Source of the DNA: a virus
Reading direction: 5' to 3' (one strand)
IMG/VR virus record: IMGVR_UViG_3300048833_000781
Span: 1-32,611 of that record
Length of the DNA: 32,611 nucleotides
Shown: positions 7,863 through 15,156 of the stretch, piece after piece
How positions within the stretch are numbered: the first letter of the stretch is position 1
How the letters are laid out: every line of letters starts with the position of its first letter
Made by a program: the position numbers and the translations under genes
The notes under the pieces: generated by a model
Database searches by the model: none
Seen by the model: only the letters and a program-made list of their open reading frames with translations
Told to the model about the DNA's origin: nothing

Positions 7863-8516
7863 ATGGAAGCAGTGATTTTAGAAGAAAAGCCTGAGGATGG
7901 GGTGACCATCATGAACGGTCGCCCCTTCATGACCGATGCGAAGGGACGCCTGGTCCCGCTCGCGAATGTATCCGCCCAGGACAAGCTGGAGGACGAAACC
8001 GTTCGCAAGATCATCGGCTACGCCAAGGAACTGAACGCTCAGATTGCGCGGTTCAGAGACCATACGATCGGCGACATGAACAGCTTCGACGCGCTCCTGG
8101 CGCAGGAGTACGGGGTGTTCAAGGGTGGCCGGAAGGGCAACAAGACCTATCACAGCTTCGACGGGCTGATGCGCGTGACGCTGCAGGTTCAGGATCAGAT
8201 CACCTTCGGGCCTCAGCTGCAGGTCGCGAAAACGCTGATCGACGAATGCCTCAACGAATGGTCGGCCGACAGCCGGCCGGAGATCCAGGCGATCGTCACT
8301 CGCGCCTTCAACACCGACCAGGAAGGTAAGATCAACAAGAGCGAGCTGTTCATGCTGCTCCGCCTCGACATCCCGGACGAGCGCTGGAACCGGGCCATGG
8401 ATGCGATCCGCGCCTCCATGCGGGTCACCGGCTCCAAGGAATATGTCCGGTTTCACTTCCGCGAGAGGGCGGAGGACGAATGGATGCCGATCACAATCTC
8501 GCTCGCCAACGCCTGA
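7863..8516 (+). CDS. DUF3164 family protein
   Basis: Protein of 217 aa that matches the DUF3164 family well: the NGRPFMTDAKGRLVPLANV opening, the EYGVFKGGRKGNKTYHSFDG centre, the TLIDECLNEWSADSRPEI segment and a C-terminal DERWNRAMDAIRASMRVTGSKEYVRF. The family is almost confined to Mu-like phages and lies in their semi-essential early region; its role is not established. The ATG at 7863 is preceded by AAGGA; 62 bp separate it from the previous gene, the largest gap in this early stretch, with no clear promoter that I can see. Confidence 0.9.
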   Translation: MEAVILEEKPEDGVTIMNGRPFMTDAKGRLVPLANVSAQDKLEDETVRKIIGYAKELNAQIARFRDHTIGDMNSFDALLAQEYGVFKGGRKGNKTYHSFDGLMRVTLQVQDQITFGPQLQVAKTLIDECLNEWSADSRPEIQAIVTRAFNTDQEGKINKSELFMLLRLDIPDERWNRAMDAIRASMRVTGSKEYVRFHFRERAEDEWMPITISLANA

Positions 8517-8527
8517 AGGAGGCTCCG

Positions 8528-8824
8528 ATGAACAGCACAATCATGGATACCGCGAAGCTTATGGAGAGCAGCCTACAGGCGCTTCCGCCTTTCGTTGATG
8601 ATCGGGGGGTAAGCGCCTGGGAGGAAAGCTTCGCTCGCCGTCGCAAGGCTGCACGTCAGGTGATGCTGGATGCGATCGAGCAAGCTGGCAGCGGCAAGTA
8701 TTCGGGCGATATCGGCAACCATCGCCTGGAGATCGCTGGTGTCGCCGTTACTGGTCGCTGTGCCTATGAGCAGCTCATGAGCGGTTGGCTCGATGCTGCA
8801 AACGCTGTGGCAGGTGCAGCATGA
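8528..8824 (+). CDS. Hypothetical early protein
   Basis: Protein of 98 aa with a strong AGGAGG site at 8517-8522 before ATG 8528. The middle ([20 protein letters not shown]) is a basic amphipathic helix, and a beta-like [12 protein letters not shown] segment follows. No recognised family. It overlaps the GapR-like gene by 4 bp (ATGA), so the two are probably translated together. Confidence 0.62.
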   Translation: MNSTIMDTAKLMESSLQALPPFVDDRGVSAWEESFARRRKAARQVMLDAIEQAGSGKYSGDIGNHRLEIAGVAVTGRCAYEQLMSGWLDAANAVAGAA

Positions 8825-9090
8825 GCAACGCACACACTGTCGCACGCGACCAGCTCCGGGCCTTCGTCGAGCGCATCGAGCGCCTCGAAGAAGAAAAGAA
8901 GACGATCGCCGACGACATCGCCGATGTCTATGGCGAGGCCAAGGCCATGGGCTTCGACAGCAAGATCCTGAAGAAGGTCATCGCACTCCGCAAGAAAGAC
9001 GATCAGGAGCGGATGGAAGAGGATCTGGTTCTCGACACCTATCTGCACGCCCTTGGCATGATCGAAGCACCGGCAGAGGAACAGGCGTGA
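8821..9090 (+). CDS. GapR-like DNA-binding protein (DUF2312)
   Basis: Protein of 89 aa closely matching the DUF2312/GapR family: [20 protein letters not shown] at 10-29, then [21 protein letters not shown] and the [20 protein letters not shown] ending. GapR is a small coiled-coil nucleoid protein of alphaproteobacteria that clamps overtwisted DNA ahead of replication and transcription and stimulates topoisomerases. A phage copy among early genes could assist replicative transposition, relieve supercoiling, or interfere with the host protein. Length and motifs are full, so it looks functional. The overlaps on both sides (ATGA and TGATG) place it within one operon. Confidence 0.92.
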   Translation: MSNAHTVARDQLRAFVERIERLEEEKKTIADDIADVYGEAKAMGFDSKILKKVIALRKKDDQERMEEDLVLDTYLHALGMIEAPAEEQA

Positions 9091-9236
9091 TGGACATCGA
9101 CCCCATCAAGGCTGGCGGAATCGTGATCGCTCTGGCGGCAGTTGCGGTCGCTGGCGTCAAGGCTTCGAAAGGCCAGCAGGGCGACTGCCTGGCGCTCTTC
9201 ATTGCCTTCCTCATCACTTTGGCGGTCTTCGCATGA
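9090..9236 (+). CDS. Small membrane protein
   Basis: Predicted 48-aa protein starting in a TGATG junction with the GapR-like gene and overlapping the next gene by 4 bp. Two hydrophobic stretches (about 8-22 and 32-48) are linked by KASKGQQGDC. Likely inserted in the inner membrane. No known function. Confidence 0.5.
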   Translation: MDIDPIKAGGIVIALAAVAVAGVKASKGQQGDCLALFIAFLITLAVFA

Positions 9237-9469
9237 GCGCGGCCGTCACCACTCTCGTTGCCCAGAGCAACTGCCCGATCTGCGGAAGTGAGATCACGAG
9301 CGGAGGCGGCGGTGTCGCCTTCGCCTCGGCCACCTTTGCCTGCGGTGCCGAACTGCAGACGGCCAATGGCGAGATCGTCATCGGCATAGCCTGCCCGTCG
9401 CCAAGCTATGTGGCTGTGCGGGCGCTTAACGAGACGGTGCGCCTGGCGGCCGGGGAAGGTGCGGCATGA
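9233..9469 (+). CDS. Hypothetical protein with CxxC motif
   Basis: Protein of 78 aa. CPICG at 14-18 looks like the first half of a zinc ribbon; further cysteines occur near residues 37 and 54, so a metal site is possible but incomplete by the usual two-CxxC rule. A Gly-rich GGGG loop follows the first pair. Start and stop overlap neighbouring genes by 4 bp, which supports it as real coding sequence. Function unknown. Confidence 0.55.
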   Translation: MSAAVTTLVAQSNCPICGSEITSGGGGVAFASATFACGAELQTANGEIVIGIACPSPSYVAVRALNETVRLAAGEGAA

Positions 9470-9660
9470 CTGAGCTCACCCGGAAGGAGCGCATCCGTGC
9501 CGCTGCGATCGAGCATTTCAGTGACGACGGACACCAGCTGATCGTCCACGAAGGCGAGACCTATGCCCGCCTGGTCGAAAAGGCCAAGGGCTGCACGATT
9601 GTCCTCGCCGAGATCAATCTCGACACGCTCGCAAGCCAGATCGACAGGAGGCTTAAATGA
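9466..9660 (+). CDS. Hypothetical small early protein
   Basis: Protein of 64 aa with a basic N-terminal helix (ELTRKERIRAAAIEHF), a predicted beta hairpin in the middle and a C-terminal helix. It overlaps the genes on both sides by 4 bp. No family recognised. Confidence 0.52.
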   Translation: MTELTRKERIRAAAIEHFSDDGHQLIVHEGETYARLVEKAKGCTIVLAEINLDTLASQIDRRLK

Positions 9661-9902
9661 AAAAGCCGCGCCGCCGAGCCCAACCTTTGGGGCAAAGGAC
9701 CGTTCCCGACTGGACGCCAAAGAAGGCCCACACCTTCGCGATGAAGCGGGTGAAGGAGATCGAGTTGCTTTTGCAGGAGATCAGCTACACCTATGACCAG
9801 ATCTTTCAGCCGGTTGCCTACGAGTGCGACCAGCTGATCGAGAGCCTGAAGCTGATCCGCGAGGAAATAGACAACGCTCTTGAGATCGAGGCGCAGCCAT
9901 GA
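9657..9902 (+). CDS. Hypothetical small early protein
   Basis: Protein of 81 aa with a very basic N-terminus (KKPRRRAQ) and a long, probably coiled-coil helix from about residue 27 to 78 (VKEIELLLQEISYTYDQIF...). AGGAGG at 9646-9651 precedes the ATG at 9657, which overlaps the upstream stop. Basic head plus helical tail suggests nucleic-acid binding and oligomerisation, but no family is recognised. Confidence 0.55.
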   Translation: MKKPRRRAQPLGQRTVPDWTPKKAHTFAMKRVKEIELLLQEISYTYDQIFQPVAYECDQLIESLKLIREEIDNALEIEAQP

Positions 9903-10540
9903 CTTCGTCGATCGCCGCTATTCACTCACTCTCCAAGAAGCTCGGCCTCGACGAGGATACCCGACGCGCCAAGATGACCGTGATCACTGGTAAGGCCTCG
10001 ACCAAAGCCATGACCGAGGCGGAGCGGCAGCGTGTTGTGGTGGCGCTGAAGGCCGAGGTTGGGCAGGTTTCGCCGCCTGGACAAAGTGCCAACGGCTTCA
10101 GCGGCAAGTATTCCGCAAAGCTTCGGGCGCTATGGATCGCCGGCTACAACCTCGGCCTGATCCGTGATCGGCGAGACAGCGCAATTGAAGCCTTCGTGAA
10201 AGGCCGCACCGGCCTCGATCGAACCCGTTTCCTGCATGTCCACAGCGACGCCAAGAAAGCGATCGAGGCGCTGAAGGCTTGGCTTGCCCGCGACGGCCAG
10301 GTAGGTTGGGACAAGACCCCGCTGAGCTGGATGGAGCCCTATGGCGCAAAGATCGCCTGGGCGCAGTGGAAGATCCTGCGCCCGCAGGCGACGCTCACCA
10401 ACCGCTACGAGTTCGATGCCGCCGTGGCGCTGATCATCGGCGAGCCGAAGCGGATGCTGAGCCAGCTGACCGAAAAGGACTGGCAGGCTGTCATGAACGC
10501 ATTCGGTGAGCGCATTCGCGCCGCAAAGGCAGGTGCGTGA
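9899..10540 (+). CDS. GemA/Mu gp16 family regulator (DUF1018)
   Basis: Protein of 213 aa that fits the gp16/GemA family. It starts with IHSLSKKLGLDEDTRRAKM, typical of the domain (usually IHIAKKxLGLDDDTYR). A later segment around residues 60-85 (FSGKYSAKLRALWIAGYNLG) matches the family SGKYAAKLRALWIAAYNLG signature closely, and there is a C-terminal extension. In Mu, GemA modulates host gene expression and DNA relaxation during development. Here it sits in the same semi-essential early region and is linked by 4-bp overlaps to both neighbours. Confidence 0.9.
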   Translation: MTSSIAAIHSLSKKLGLDEDTRRAKMTVITGKASTKAMTEAERQRVVVALKAEVGQVSPPGQSANGFSGKYSAKLRALWIAGYNLGLIRDRRDSAIEAFVKGRTGLDRTRFLHVHSDAKKAIEALKAWLARDGQVGWDKTPLSWMEPYGAKIAWAQWKILRPQATLTNRYEFDAAVALIIGEPKRMLSQLTEKDWQAVMNAFGERIRAAKAGA

Positions 10541-10773
10541 TGGCAGATCGCATCGACCCATGCCTGCGCTGCCAGCTCCCAGACTGCGATGACAATGCGC
10601 CTGAGTGCGGCCTGCGCGTGGCGCTCCGTCGCTACTATGCGCACCGCCGTAACAACCGGCCCATCCCGGACGAGGATCGCCGCGCCTATTCGCTCGCCTG
10701 GCGAGAGATCTACCAGATCCCGTGGAAGGAAAAGAAGGCAGCCGAGCGCGCTGCAGTGAAGGTGGGTGCGTGA
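10540..10773 (+). CDS. Cys-rich small early protein
   Basis: Protein of 77 aa starting at ATG 10540 in a TGATG junction (GTG 10537 is possible). CLRCQLPDCDDNAPEC near residues 8-23 gives four cysteines spaced x2, x4, x6, suggesting a small zinc site, followed by a basic segment (RRYYAHRRNNR) and a helical, charged end. A compact zinc-dependent nucleic-acid-binding protein is plausible. Such proteins recur in rhizobial phages; no function known to me. Confidence 0.6.
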   Translation: MADRIDPCLRCQLPDCDDNAPECGLRVALRRYYAHRRNNRPIPDEDRRAYSLAWREIYQIPWKEKKAAERAAVKVGA

Positions 10774-11477
10774 TGGCCGACCGGGAAAAGCTGATCACCA
10801 AGATCCGAGCCCTAACAGCGAAGACCGTCGCGGCAGGCTGCACAGAGGCCGAGGCGCTGCTCGCGGCCGAGAAGGCTGCGGCCTTGATGCGCGATTATCA
10901 GATCAGCCACTCTGAGCTTTTCATCGAGCAGCATTCGGTTCGTCGCCGCACCGCTGGTCAGAGCCAGAGGGACCGCCTCTGGCGAGCTTTGGCTATCAAT
11001 ACCAACACCGCCTCGATCCTTGACTTCAATGCTCAAGGGCAGCCGCAGCGGACCTTTGTGGGTCACGAACCGGGGCCGCAGATTGCGGTGTATCTTTATG
11101 TCGTCCTGGACCGGGCAATCGACCGGGCCGTCGCAGAATTCAAGACTGGCAGCTATTACAGCCGTCGGCGCTCACTCAAGACGAAACGGCTGGCGGTAGC
11201 CGAGTTTACCCATGCGATGGTTTGCAGGCTCCGCGACCGGCTCTGGGACCTGTTCGCCTCGACCAGGTCGGAAAGCGCGACCGTCGCGGCTTTGAATGCC
11301 CTTGCCGAACGGTTCCCAGACGCTGTCGAGGTTGCGCCGAGGAACCAACAGAAGCGGAAGGTTGCCATCACCGAAGCTTCTATCTCCGGCTTCATGGCCG
11401 GCGAGGCAGTCCCACTGTCGCACGGAATGCGCGGAGCTGCCGAACCGGCACGCCTGACCGGAAAGGCGGGTGCGTGA
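10773..11477 (+). CDS. DUF2786 domain protein
   Basis: Protein of 234 aa. Residues ~4-45 match DUF2786: KIRALTAKTVAAGCTEAEAL followed by AAEKAAALMRDYQIS. The following region (about 60-200) forms the domain usually fused to it in phages, including AIAVYLYVVL-like and RRRSLKTKRLAVAEFTHAM segments, with many Arg residues. The family is found in early regions of many phages and in some bacteria; its activity is uncertain. TGATG coupling joins it to the upstream gene and the next start overlaps its stop. Confidence 0.82.
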   Translation: MADREKLITKIRALTAKTVAAGCTEAEALLAAEKAAALMRDYQISHSELFIEQHSVRRRTAGQSQRDRLWRALAINTNTASILDFNAQGQPQRTFVGHEPGPQIAVYLYVVLDRAIDRAVAEFKTGSYYSRRRSLKTKRLAVAEFTHAMVCRLRDRLWDLFASTRSESATVAALNALAERFPDAVEVAPRNQQKRKVAITEASISGFMAGEAVPLSHGMRGAAEPARLTGKAGA

Positions 11478-11692
11478 TGAGCATCGACTGGATCAGAAAG
11501 AACTACCAAGTGCCGGCGAAGGTCGGTGGTCGGGTCGAGTATACAGGTGGGAAAACGCCTTCCCTCGGCACGATCACAGGCGCTCGGGGTGGACACTTGA
11601 GGATCAAACTGGACGGCGACTTTTCGTCCAATCCGTATCATCCAACCTGGGAGCTTCGCTATCTCGATCCCTCGCCGAAGGAGATCGTGTGA
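11477..11692 (+). CDS. Conserved phage protein, KOW/SH3-like barrel
   Basis: Protein of 71 aa beginning MSIDWIRKNYQVPAKVGGRV, then YTGGKTPSLGTITGARGGHL, and ending in a HPTWELRYLD motif. This layout is shared by many small phage and rhizobial proteins and suggests a small beta-barrel (SH3/KOW-like). It starts in a TGATG junction. Function unknown; nucleic-acid binding is possible by fold. Confidence 0.68.
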   Translation: MSIDWIRKNYQVPAKVGGRVEYTGGKTPSLGTITGARGGHLRIKLDGDFSSNPYHPTWELRYLDPSPKEIV

Positions 11693-12129
11693 TGGTCGCC
11701 TACGGCTTCAAAAAGTACTTCGCGCCTCAGATCGAGGACGGCAGCAAGGGTCACACCATTCGGGGACACCGCCGCCGGCATGCTCATGTCGGTGAGCCAG
11801 TGCAACTCTTCACCGGCCTTCGCACCCGCCACTGCCGAAAGATCATCGCGGACCCGATCTGCATCGCTGTCCTGCCTATCGTCATCATGTCTTCGGATCT
11901 GATCGAGGCCGGAATCGCTTACATCGAGGTCGATGGCACGCCGCTGCATCGGGATGAGATCGAGGCCTTTGCGATCTCCGATGGCTTCGATCCAGCCCGC
12001 CTGCAGGGAGTTGCTCCAGCCAAGCTGATCGGAGCTACAGCCCGCGAAACCATGGGCCGCTTCTGGGCAGCCGAAAATCCCGGCTCGATCTTCCAGGGCG
12101 TCATCATCCGCTGGGAGGCTCGCCCCTGA
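11692..12129 (+). CDS. ASCH/PUA-like domain protein
   Basis: Protein of 145 aa. The opening VAYGFKKYFAPQIEDGSKGH with TIRG and RRRHAHVGEPVQLFTGLRT resembles the ASCH domain (PUA-like fold): a K-x-TIR element followed by a conserved Gly and a hydrophobic strand. ASCH proteins are thought to bind RNA or modified nucleotides. It has the size of the stand-alone phage versions. It is coupled by TGATG on both sides within the early operon. Confidence 0.72.
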   Translation: MVAYGFKKYFAPQIEDGSKGHTIRGHRRRHAHVGEPVQLFTGLRTRHCRKIIADPICIAVLPIVIMSSDLIEAGIAYIEVDGTPLHRDEIEAFAISDGFDPARLQGVAPAKLIGATARETMGRFWAAENPGSIFQGVIIRWEARP

Positions 12130-12323
12130 TGGCTCGCGCGCTGCCGCTTTTCGACGCCATGGAGCTGGACAAGATCCGGCGCAAGCGCATCGAGCTGCAG
12201 CGCAAACTCGCGCGTGGGGGTGTGGATGTCCGCACGCGCATTCACCGGGAAGAGCAGCTGCGCACGCTCACCGCTCGCCAGATCGAAATCGAGGTCCGTC
12301 TCGGGATTGCGGGGAAGAGATGA
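12129..12323 (+). CDS. Hypothetical small helical protein
   Basis: Protein of 64 aa, almost entirely charged helix (LDKIRRKRIELQRKLARGG...REEQLRTLTARQIEIEVRLG), probably coiled coil. It starts in a TGATG junction and overlaps the Mor-like gene by 4 bp. No recognised family. Confidence 0.52.
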   Translation: MARALPLFDAMELDKIRRKRIELQRKLARGGVDVRTRIHREEQLRTLTARQIEIEVRLGIAGKR

Positions 12324-12691
12324 GCACTCTTCCTGTTGTCATTGCAGAGATCGAGCAAGTCGTCGGATATGAGGTCGCCCTCAAGCTTGCTCAGGCCAAA
12401 GGTGGGCAGACGGTTTATATTCCCGCCGAGGCATCCGAGGGCCATTGGCTGACGGATATTGTGGGGCTTGAGGCGGCACGAAAAATCTGCGATCACTACC
12501 GCGTCGCCAATACGGGAGCAAAGCTTCTGATCCCGATGGCGAAGCAGGCGGTGCAAAAGCGCCGTCTGGTCGAGGCCCTTGAAGCCGGGGCTTCCGCCCC
12601 AGCTGCTGCCGCAGCAGCCGGCATGCATGAACGGTCTGCCTACCGCACGCGTAAGCGGCTGAAGGACGGGCGCCAAGGTTCCCTCTTCTAA
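12320..12691 (+). CDS. Mor-family transcription activator
   Basis: Protein of 123 aa matching the Mor/C activator family. The N-terminal part (AEIEQVVGYEVALKLAQAKGG) forms the dimerisation helices, followed by the strand QTVYIPAEAS typical of Mor. The C-terminal part (KQAVQKRRLVEALEAGASAP...ERSAYRTRKRLKDGRQ) is a helix-turn-helix. Mu Mor and C bind dyads upstream of middle and late promoters and recruit RNA polymerase. This is the last early gene and lies just before the lysis operon, the expected place. No second (C-like) activator is visible, so one protein may serve middle and late promoters. Confidence 0.85.
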   Translation: MSTLPVVIAEIEQVVGYEVALKLAQAKGGQTVYIPAEASEGHWLTDIVGLEAARKICDHYRVANTGAKLLIPMAKQAVQKRRLVEALEAGASAPAAAAAAGMHERSAYRTRKRLKDGRQGSLF

Positions 12692-12699
12692 AAGCCGCC

Positions 12700-12720
12700 G
12701 ACCCTGACAGTGTCAGGGTC
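12700..12720. promoter_or_regulatory. Perfect dyad before lysis operon (candidate Mor site)
   Basis: A 21-bp perfect palindrome with 10-bp arms and one central base (G12710). Its core, CCTGACAG(T/C)GTCAGGGTC, recurs at 20579-20596. A -10-like CATAGT at 12742-12747 places the dyad centre about 44 bp before the inferred start point, and no good -35 is seen, which is the architecture of Mor-dependent promoters in Mu. It could instead act as an RNA hairpin (9-bp stem, 3-nt loop) ending the early operon; the following TCGTTG is a poor terminator tail. Confidence 0.6.
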
Positions 12721-12785
12721 TCGTTGCGCGCACGCCACGGGCATAGTTGCTCCACTGATCTCGAATCCGAGACGCTGGAGACCCA

Positions 12786-13502
12786 ATGCGACCCATTGAC
12801 GAAATCATTGTCCATTGCACCGCGACCCCGGAAGGCCGCGCGGTGACTGTTGCGGAGATCGACGCCTGGCACCGGGCGCGCGGCTGGTCTGGTGTCGGTT
12901 ATCACGGCGTCATCGGAATTGACGGCCAATATTGGGACGCCAGGCCATTTGAAGCTGTCGGCGCTCATTGTGAGGGCCACAACAGAAAAACGCTTGGCCT
13001 CGTCTACGTTGGCGGTCTCGCCAAGGATGGGCGGACCGCCAAGGACACTCGCAATGCGGCGCAAAAGAAGACGCTGATCGACACGCTGATCAACTGGCGC
13101 GACCGGTTCAAGACGATCGTCAAGGTCTCCGGTCACAACGAATATGCGGCCAAGGCCTGTCCGTGCTTCGACGCATCCAAGGAATACGACCATCTCTTCG
13201 AGGGCCGTTCAAAGGGCTTTTCACCGGTCGTTGATCCCCTTTTGAAGCGCGGCAGTTTCGGGCCGGAAGTCCGCGAATGGATCGACCAGCTCAAGGCCTG
13301 GCGCAAGACGCTTGCCATGGCAGGCGCACCCCTTCGCGGCGACGCCTTTGACCATCAGGTCGAGATGTCCACCATCGTCTTCCAGAAGGCGCGGAACATC
13401 GTGGCTGATGGCAAGGTAGGCCCGCAGACCCGGCGCGAGATGGAGCTTGCTCTTGCCTATAAGCCGCCGTTCCAGGCGCTTGATCTGCGAGGTGCTGCCT
13501 GA
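12786..13502 (+). CDS. N-acetylmuramoyl-L-alanine amidase endolysin
   Basis: Endolysin of 238 aa with an Amidase_2 (T7-lysozyme-like) domain at about 3-130. Zinc ligands appear to be His10 (IIVHCTAT), His117 (VSGHNEY) and Cys125 (AKACPCFD). The C-terminal ~90 residues resemble a peptidoglycan-binding repeat (KRGSFGPEVREWIDQLKAW and VADGKVGPQT). There is no signal peptide, so release through a holin is expected and a holin-like gene follows. GGAG precedes the ATG. This is the first gene after the candidate Mor site. Confidence 0.92.
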   Translation: MRPIDEIIVHCTATPEGRAVTVAEIDAWHRARGWSGVGYHGVIGIDGQYWDARPFEAVGAHCEGHNRKTLGLVYVGGLAKDGRTAKDTRNAAQKKTLIDTLINWRDRFKTIVKVSGHNEYAAKACPCFDASKEYDHLFEGRSKGFSPVVDPLLKRGSFGPEVREWIDQLKAWRKTLAMAGAPLRGDAFDHQVEMSTIVFQKARNIVADGKVGPQTRREMELALAYKPPFQALDLRGAA

Positions 13503-13504
13503 CG

Positions 13505-13756
13505 ATGGAAAAGCCCAACTATTCCACTTCCAAGCGCTACCTCTGGATCTCCATGTTCCTTGCCTGGGCCGTGATCCTGATCCTCGCGGCAGGTGCTGCC
13601 TGGGCCGGCCAGGCTGTCGAGTTCGGCACGATTGCGGTGCCCTCAATGGTCGCCGTAATCGTCTCGACGCTTGGCATTCATCGGGGTCTCGGTTCGCTCG
13701 ACATGATGACAGCCATCAGAGGCAGCAAGCCGGACCCTCCGGAGGGTTCCGCATGA
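13505..13756 (+). CDS. Holin-like membrane protein
   Basis: Protein of 83 aa with two predicted transmembrane segments (about 13-34 and 41-58) and a charged, Pro-rich C-terminus. Size, topology and place between endolysin and spanins fit a class II holin or a 3TM-holin-like protein. It starts 2 bp after the amidase stop and overlaps the next gene by 4 bp. Confidence 0.75.
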   Translation: MEKPNYSTSKRYLWISMFLAWAVILILAAGAAWAGQAVEFGTIAVPSMVAVIVSTLGIHRGLGSLDMMTAIRGSKPDPPEGSA

Positions 13757-14106
13757 GCAGGACTTACCTCATCCTCGCGATCGTCGCCGGTGCGCTGGCG
13801 ACCATTTCCGTTTCGGGCGCATTCGGCCTCACGATAATCCGCAACCTGGTCGCTGACGCAGCCCAGGCGGCGCGCGCTGAGCGGGATTATTACTGGCGCG
13901 GCCAGATCGACCAGATGAAGGCAGCTGCCGAGCGGCAGATCGCTGAGAACCTCAGACAAACCATGGCAGCGCAAGACGAGGCCCGCGATCAAGTCGCGCA
14001 GGCGGAAGCGCGCGCAGCGGAGCTGGAGAGAGACAATGCGGCTTTGCCGGACGGTGGTGATCGTGGCCTTGGCCGCGATCGGGTCCGCCTGCTCAACAAA
14101 CGATAG
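13753..14106 (+). CDS. Rz-like i-spanin
   Basis: Protein of 117 aa with one N-terminal transmembrane segment (about 5-28) followed by a periplasmic coiled coil (about 45-98, heptads of Ala/Gln/Glu). This is the inner-membrane spanin layout. It overlaps the next gene, a lipoprotein in another frame, by 71 bp; that nested arrangement is characteristic of Rz/Rz1 pairs that fuse inner and outer membranes in the last step of lysis. Confidence 0.78.
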   Translation: MSRTYLILAIVAGALATISVSGAFGLTIIRNLVADAAQAARAERDYYWRGQIDQMKAAAERQIAENLRQTMAAQDEARDQVAQAEARAAELERDNAALPDGGDRGLGRDRVRLLNKR

Positions 14107-14305
14107 GGAGGTGGTGCCCGTGCCGCAGTTCCTGGAGCGCGAAATCCCGGCAGAGGCAGCGAAGCCGTGCCCGGCGCCAGTGACCATCCCAGATCGGGAC
14201 CTGTCAGAGAAGGAAGTCCACGACTTCTGGGGCACCGATCGCACGGCGCTCCGCGTCTGCGAAGCTCGCCGATCGGCGGCTGTCGGAGGTGCCCGTGTAC
14301 AGTGA
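14036..14305 (+). CDS. Rz1-like o-spanin lipoprotein, nested in Rz
   Basis: Protein of 89 aa beginning inside the Rz-like gene in a +1 frame. Residues 1-18 form a signal peptide and Cys19 (AAIGSAC) is the likely lipidation site, though the -3 position is Gly rather than the usual Leu. The mature N-terminal part is Pro-rich (VVPVPQF, AKPCPAPVTIP), as in Rz1. With the i-spanin it would complete the lysis cassette. The gene ends 11 bp into the following zinc-finger gene. Confidence 0.75.
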   Translation: MRLCRTVVIVALAAIGSACSTNDREVVPVPQFLEREIPAEAAKPCPAPVTIPDRDLSEKEVHDFWGTDRTALRVCEARRSAAVGGARVQ

Positions 14306-14510
14306 TTTCGACCGGGAGATCGGCGAGGCTCGCGTCGAGCAGGAGCGCCAGGCGAGAATCGATGCCGCTCGTGCGGCTCTGCAGAAACATGGCCGAGAGG
14401 TATGTGAGTGCGGCGCGACAATCTCGGCCGCACGGCGCGCCGTTTACCCATCCGCCACGCGTTGCCTGGAATGCCAGGAGATTGCCGAGAAGGAAGCATA
14501 CCTCAGATGA
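14295..14510 (+). CDS. TraR/DksA-type C4 zinc-finger protein
   Basis: Protein of 71 aa with a C4 zinc finger (Cys37, Cys39, Cys57, Cys60; CECG...CLECQ) preceded by a helical hairpin with many charged residues, as in the short TraR/DksA proteins of P2 (Orf82) and Mu-like phages. Such proteins can bind the secondary channel of RNA polymerase and alter transcription. GGAGG at 14285-14289 favours GTG 14295, although GTG 14289 is also in frame. It overlaps the end of the Rz1-like gene and the start of the next gene. Confidence 0.8.
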   Translation: MYSDFDREIGEARVEQERQARIDAARAALQKHGREVCECGATISAARRAVYPSATRCLECQEIAEKEAYLR

Positions 14511-14833
14511 CCCCAGCCGAAATCTCTCAGTATCTCGGGCTGGCGCTCGCAGTGATCGCGCTTCTCGGCCACGCCAAGGGCTACTTTTCCTCGGGTCAAA
14601 AGACGCTCAGCGAGGATGTTTCCGAGGCCAAGAAGAAGATCATCGAACATGATCGGCGCATCCAGACCATTGAGGGCGAGATGAAGCACCTGCCGAACAA
14701 GGACACGGTCAACAAGCTGCAGGTGGATATGACCGAGCTGAAGGGCGACATCGCGCTTATTGCCAAGTCCTCCGAGGCGACCGAGAGGGCCACGCGCCGG
14801 GTCGAAGAATTTCTACTGCACCACGATAAATGA
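14507..14833 (+). CDS. DUF2730 family protein
   Basis: Protein of 108 aa with one N-terminal transmembrane helix (about 8-28) and a long coiled coil (about 32-105: KKKIIEHDRRIQTIEGEMKH...). This is the layout of DUF2730, a Mu-like phage family found between lysis and terminase genes. The exact role is not known. It overlaps both neighbours by 4 bp. Confidence 0.78.
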   Translation: MTPAEISQYLGLALAVIALLGHAKGYFSSGQKTLSEDVSEAKKKIIEHDRRIQTIEGEMKHLPNKDTVNKLQVDMTELKGDIALIAKSSEATERATRRVEEFLLHHDK

Positions 14834-15153
14834 GGGAAATGATGCTCTCCGAAGATTACAAGAAATGGGTCGATGAGAACATCCGCCTGATCATCCTCAA
14901 GGATCTTGCCGACCCGCGTTCCGGAGGGTCCACCAACACGTTTCTTATCCAGAAAAGCCTGGAGCGCTTCTCCTACAAGAAGTCGCGCGACTACATCTGC
15001 AACCAGCTCCTCTGGATGGAAGAGAACACGGGTGCGGTAAAGACGCGGAGGGAGGGCACGGAAACGAGTGCGGTTTTGACCCGCGCCGGCCGCGACCATG
15101 TCGAGGGACGGCACTATCTTGCCGGTATCCAGACGCCCGGCGACGCGGAGTAG
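14830..15153 (+). CDS. VpaChn25_0724-family phage protein
   Basis: Protein of up to 107 aa resembling the VpaChn25_0724 family, present before the small terminase in many Mu-like phages: an early RLIILKDLADPR segment, then winged-helix-like SYKKSRDYICNQLLWMEENT and a beta strand ending VLTRAGRDHVEGR. The ATG at 14830 overlaps the upstream stop; however, GAGGGAA at 14832-14838 would better serve the ATG at 14842, giving a protein four residues shorter. Probably a winged-helix DNA-binding protein. Confidence 0.75.
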   Translation: MREMMLSEDYKKWVDENIRLIILKDLADPRSGGSTNTFLIQKSLERFSYKKSRDYICNQLLWMEENTGAVKTRREGTETSAVLTRAGRDHVEGRHYLAGIQTPGDAE

Positions 15154-15156
15154 ACC

